NCBI GenBank assembly: GCA_002401565.1 | Contig: NVTL01000037.1 | Location: forward strand, 2,683-8,387 | Reading direction: 5' to 3' | Origin: Rhodospirillaceae bacterium | Lineage (GTDB): Bacteria > Pseudomonadota > Alphaproteobacteria > Rhodospirillales > Magnetovibrionaceae | Length of the DNA: 5,705 nt | Shown: one piece after another, positions 5,384 to 5,705 of the stretch | How the letters are laid out: each line of letters starts with the position of its first letter | How positions within the stretch are numbered: the first letter of the stretch is position 1 | The notes under the pieces: generated by a model | Told to the model about the DNA's origin: nothing | What the model saw: the letters and a program-made list of their open reading frames with translations, nothing else | The model's database searches: none | Translations under genes and position numbers: made by a program

Positions 5384-5417
5384 CCAAAACAAAACGGTAA
5401 AAGGTCCGAAGTTTTGG
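5384..5417 (+). promoter_or_regulatory. Inverted repeat that could hide the hydrolase TTG start codon
   Basis: CCAAAAC (5384-5390) and GTTTTGG (5411-5417) are perfect 7-base complements around a 20-base loop. The loop carries the ribosome binding site AAAAGG (5399-5404), and the right arm contains the proposed TTG start codon (5414-5416). In RNA this hairpin could limit initiation. The stem is short and the loop large, so stability is modest. Confidence 0.35.
5399..5404 (+). promoter_or_regulatory. Ribosome binding site (AAAAGG) supporting the TTG start at 5414
   Basis: AAAAGG lies nine bases before the TTG at 5414-5416. No ATG or GTG is available in this frame between the preceding stop at 5378-5380 and GTG 5543, which lies inside the conserved-looking N-terminal region. 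Confidence 0.5.
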
Positions 5418-5705
5418 CATTTAACATTCCGTTCCCAACCTTTGGGGGACGTCAGTATTGGACAGATATTCGCATCCAAGACGGGTGGCGGATACAGGTC
5501 CATGTTAAATCCGGGCATTGTCGTTTGTTGGACAGACTTGATGTGCGGCGCAGTTTTGGCGATGAAGCCTCCCAATTAAAAGCCATGGAGGCGCGCATTC
5601 AAAGCGGGCAAATCGCGAAGATAAAATCTTCTGTAGTGATTGTGACCCACGGTTTGGGGCGGTCTCACCACAGTATGCGGGCTTTGACAAAGGCCTTTCG
5701 GGCCG
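5414..5705 (+). CDS. Alpha/beta hydrolase (lipase/esterase-like), N-terminal part, runs off right edge
   Basis: From TTG at 5414 the frame is open for 97 codons to the window edge. The segment VVIVTHGLGRSHHSM (74-88) is the first core strand and oxyanion-hole 'HG' loop of an alpha/beta hydrolase, and 'HGLGR' with a following 'SM' is common in lipase-like members found next to unknown alphaproteobacterial genes. The upstream part has a short strand-rich lead, FGGRQYWTDIRIQDGWRIQV (10-29), then GHCRLLD (34-40). The nucleophile serine and the acid/histidine of the triad lie off the edge, so substrate cannot be judged. TTG is chosen because AAAAGG lies nine bases upstream and the first ATG (5585) would remove more than half of the visible region. 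No signal peptide is seen, so a cytoplasmic location is likely. It may be co-transcribed with the small gene ending at 5380. Confidence 0.82.
   Translation, partial: MAFNIPFPTFGGRQYWTDIRIQDGWRIQVHVKSGHCRLLDRLDVRRSFGDEASQLKAMEARIQSGQIAKIKSSVVIVTHGLGRSHHSMRALTKAFRA

Noticed and set aside
5378..5416. Readthrough of the TAG stop, since the hydrolase frame is the same as the upstream gene's frame
   Set aside because: There is a well-spaced ribosome binding site and TTG start after the stop, and the 11 intervening codons look non-coding; one-in-three chance of frame agreement needs no special mechanism.
5352..5579. Overlapping frames on both strands at 5348-5579
   Set aside because: They are out of frame with the alpha/beta hydrolase reading and show no domain or ribosome binding site support.
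1..5705. CRISPR array, tRNA/rRNA, insertion sequence or attachment site
   Set aside because: No regularly spaced repeats, no cloverleaf-like or rRNA-like segment, no transposase or integrase motifs and no terminal inverted repeats were found by eye.

Overview
The window looks like a chromosomal segment of an alphaproteobacterium, most likely of a Rhodospirillales-like lineage. That assignment rests on the family style of the proteins: a DinG-type helicase with a long N-terminal extension, a FetA ATPase carrying a 'YVPAYSGWW' segment, and an alpha/beta hydrolase with an 'HGLGR' oxyanion-hole motif. It is inference from recalled family patterns, not from a search. Base composition is moderate in G+C by eye and fairly even, with A/T-rich patches in the intergenic regions. 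I see no insertion sequence, integrase, tRNA, rRNA or CRISPR array.

Layout, left to right. Positions 1-1779 (minus) hold the N-terminal 593 codons of a DinG/XPD-type iron-sulfur DNA helicase whose C-terminal half lies off the left edge. A short divergent promoter region (about 1780-1844) follows. Next, on the plus strand, is a translationally coupled pair, fetA (1845-2453) and fetB (2450-3247), which encode an iron-efflux-type ABC transporter. After 41 bases comes a second plus-strand pair: a small secreted, highly charged protein (3289-3558) and a hemerythrin-like protein (3579-4043) that lacks one of the canonical histidine ligands. A GC-rich hairpin marks the 12-base convergent junction with a minus-strand gene (4056-4988) for a single-pass membrane protein with a coiled coil and a C-terminal domain that recalls FliL. 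An A/T-rich divergent region (4989-5164) leads to a 71-residue unknown protein with an internal FG[S/T]KG repeat (5165-5380). The window ends in the start of an alpha/beta hydrolase (5414-5705, running off the right edge) that appears to use a TTG start codon.

How the genes may work together. Three neighbouring units have an iron connection: an Fe-S helicase, an iron exporter and a hemerythrin-like protein. The fetAB pair and the following secreted-protein/hemerythrin pair are on one strand and could be co-transcribed, although a candidate promoter lies between them. A shared role in iron or oxygen response is a hypothesis only. The remaining genes look like unrelated chromosomal genes. No clear new defence or mobile system is visible. 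The least described items are the modified hemerythrin with its secreted partner, the FliL-like membrane protein and the FG[S/T]KG small protein.
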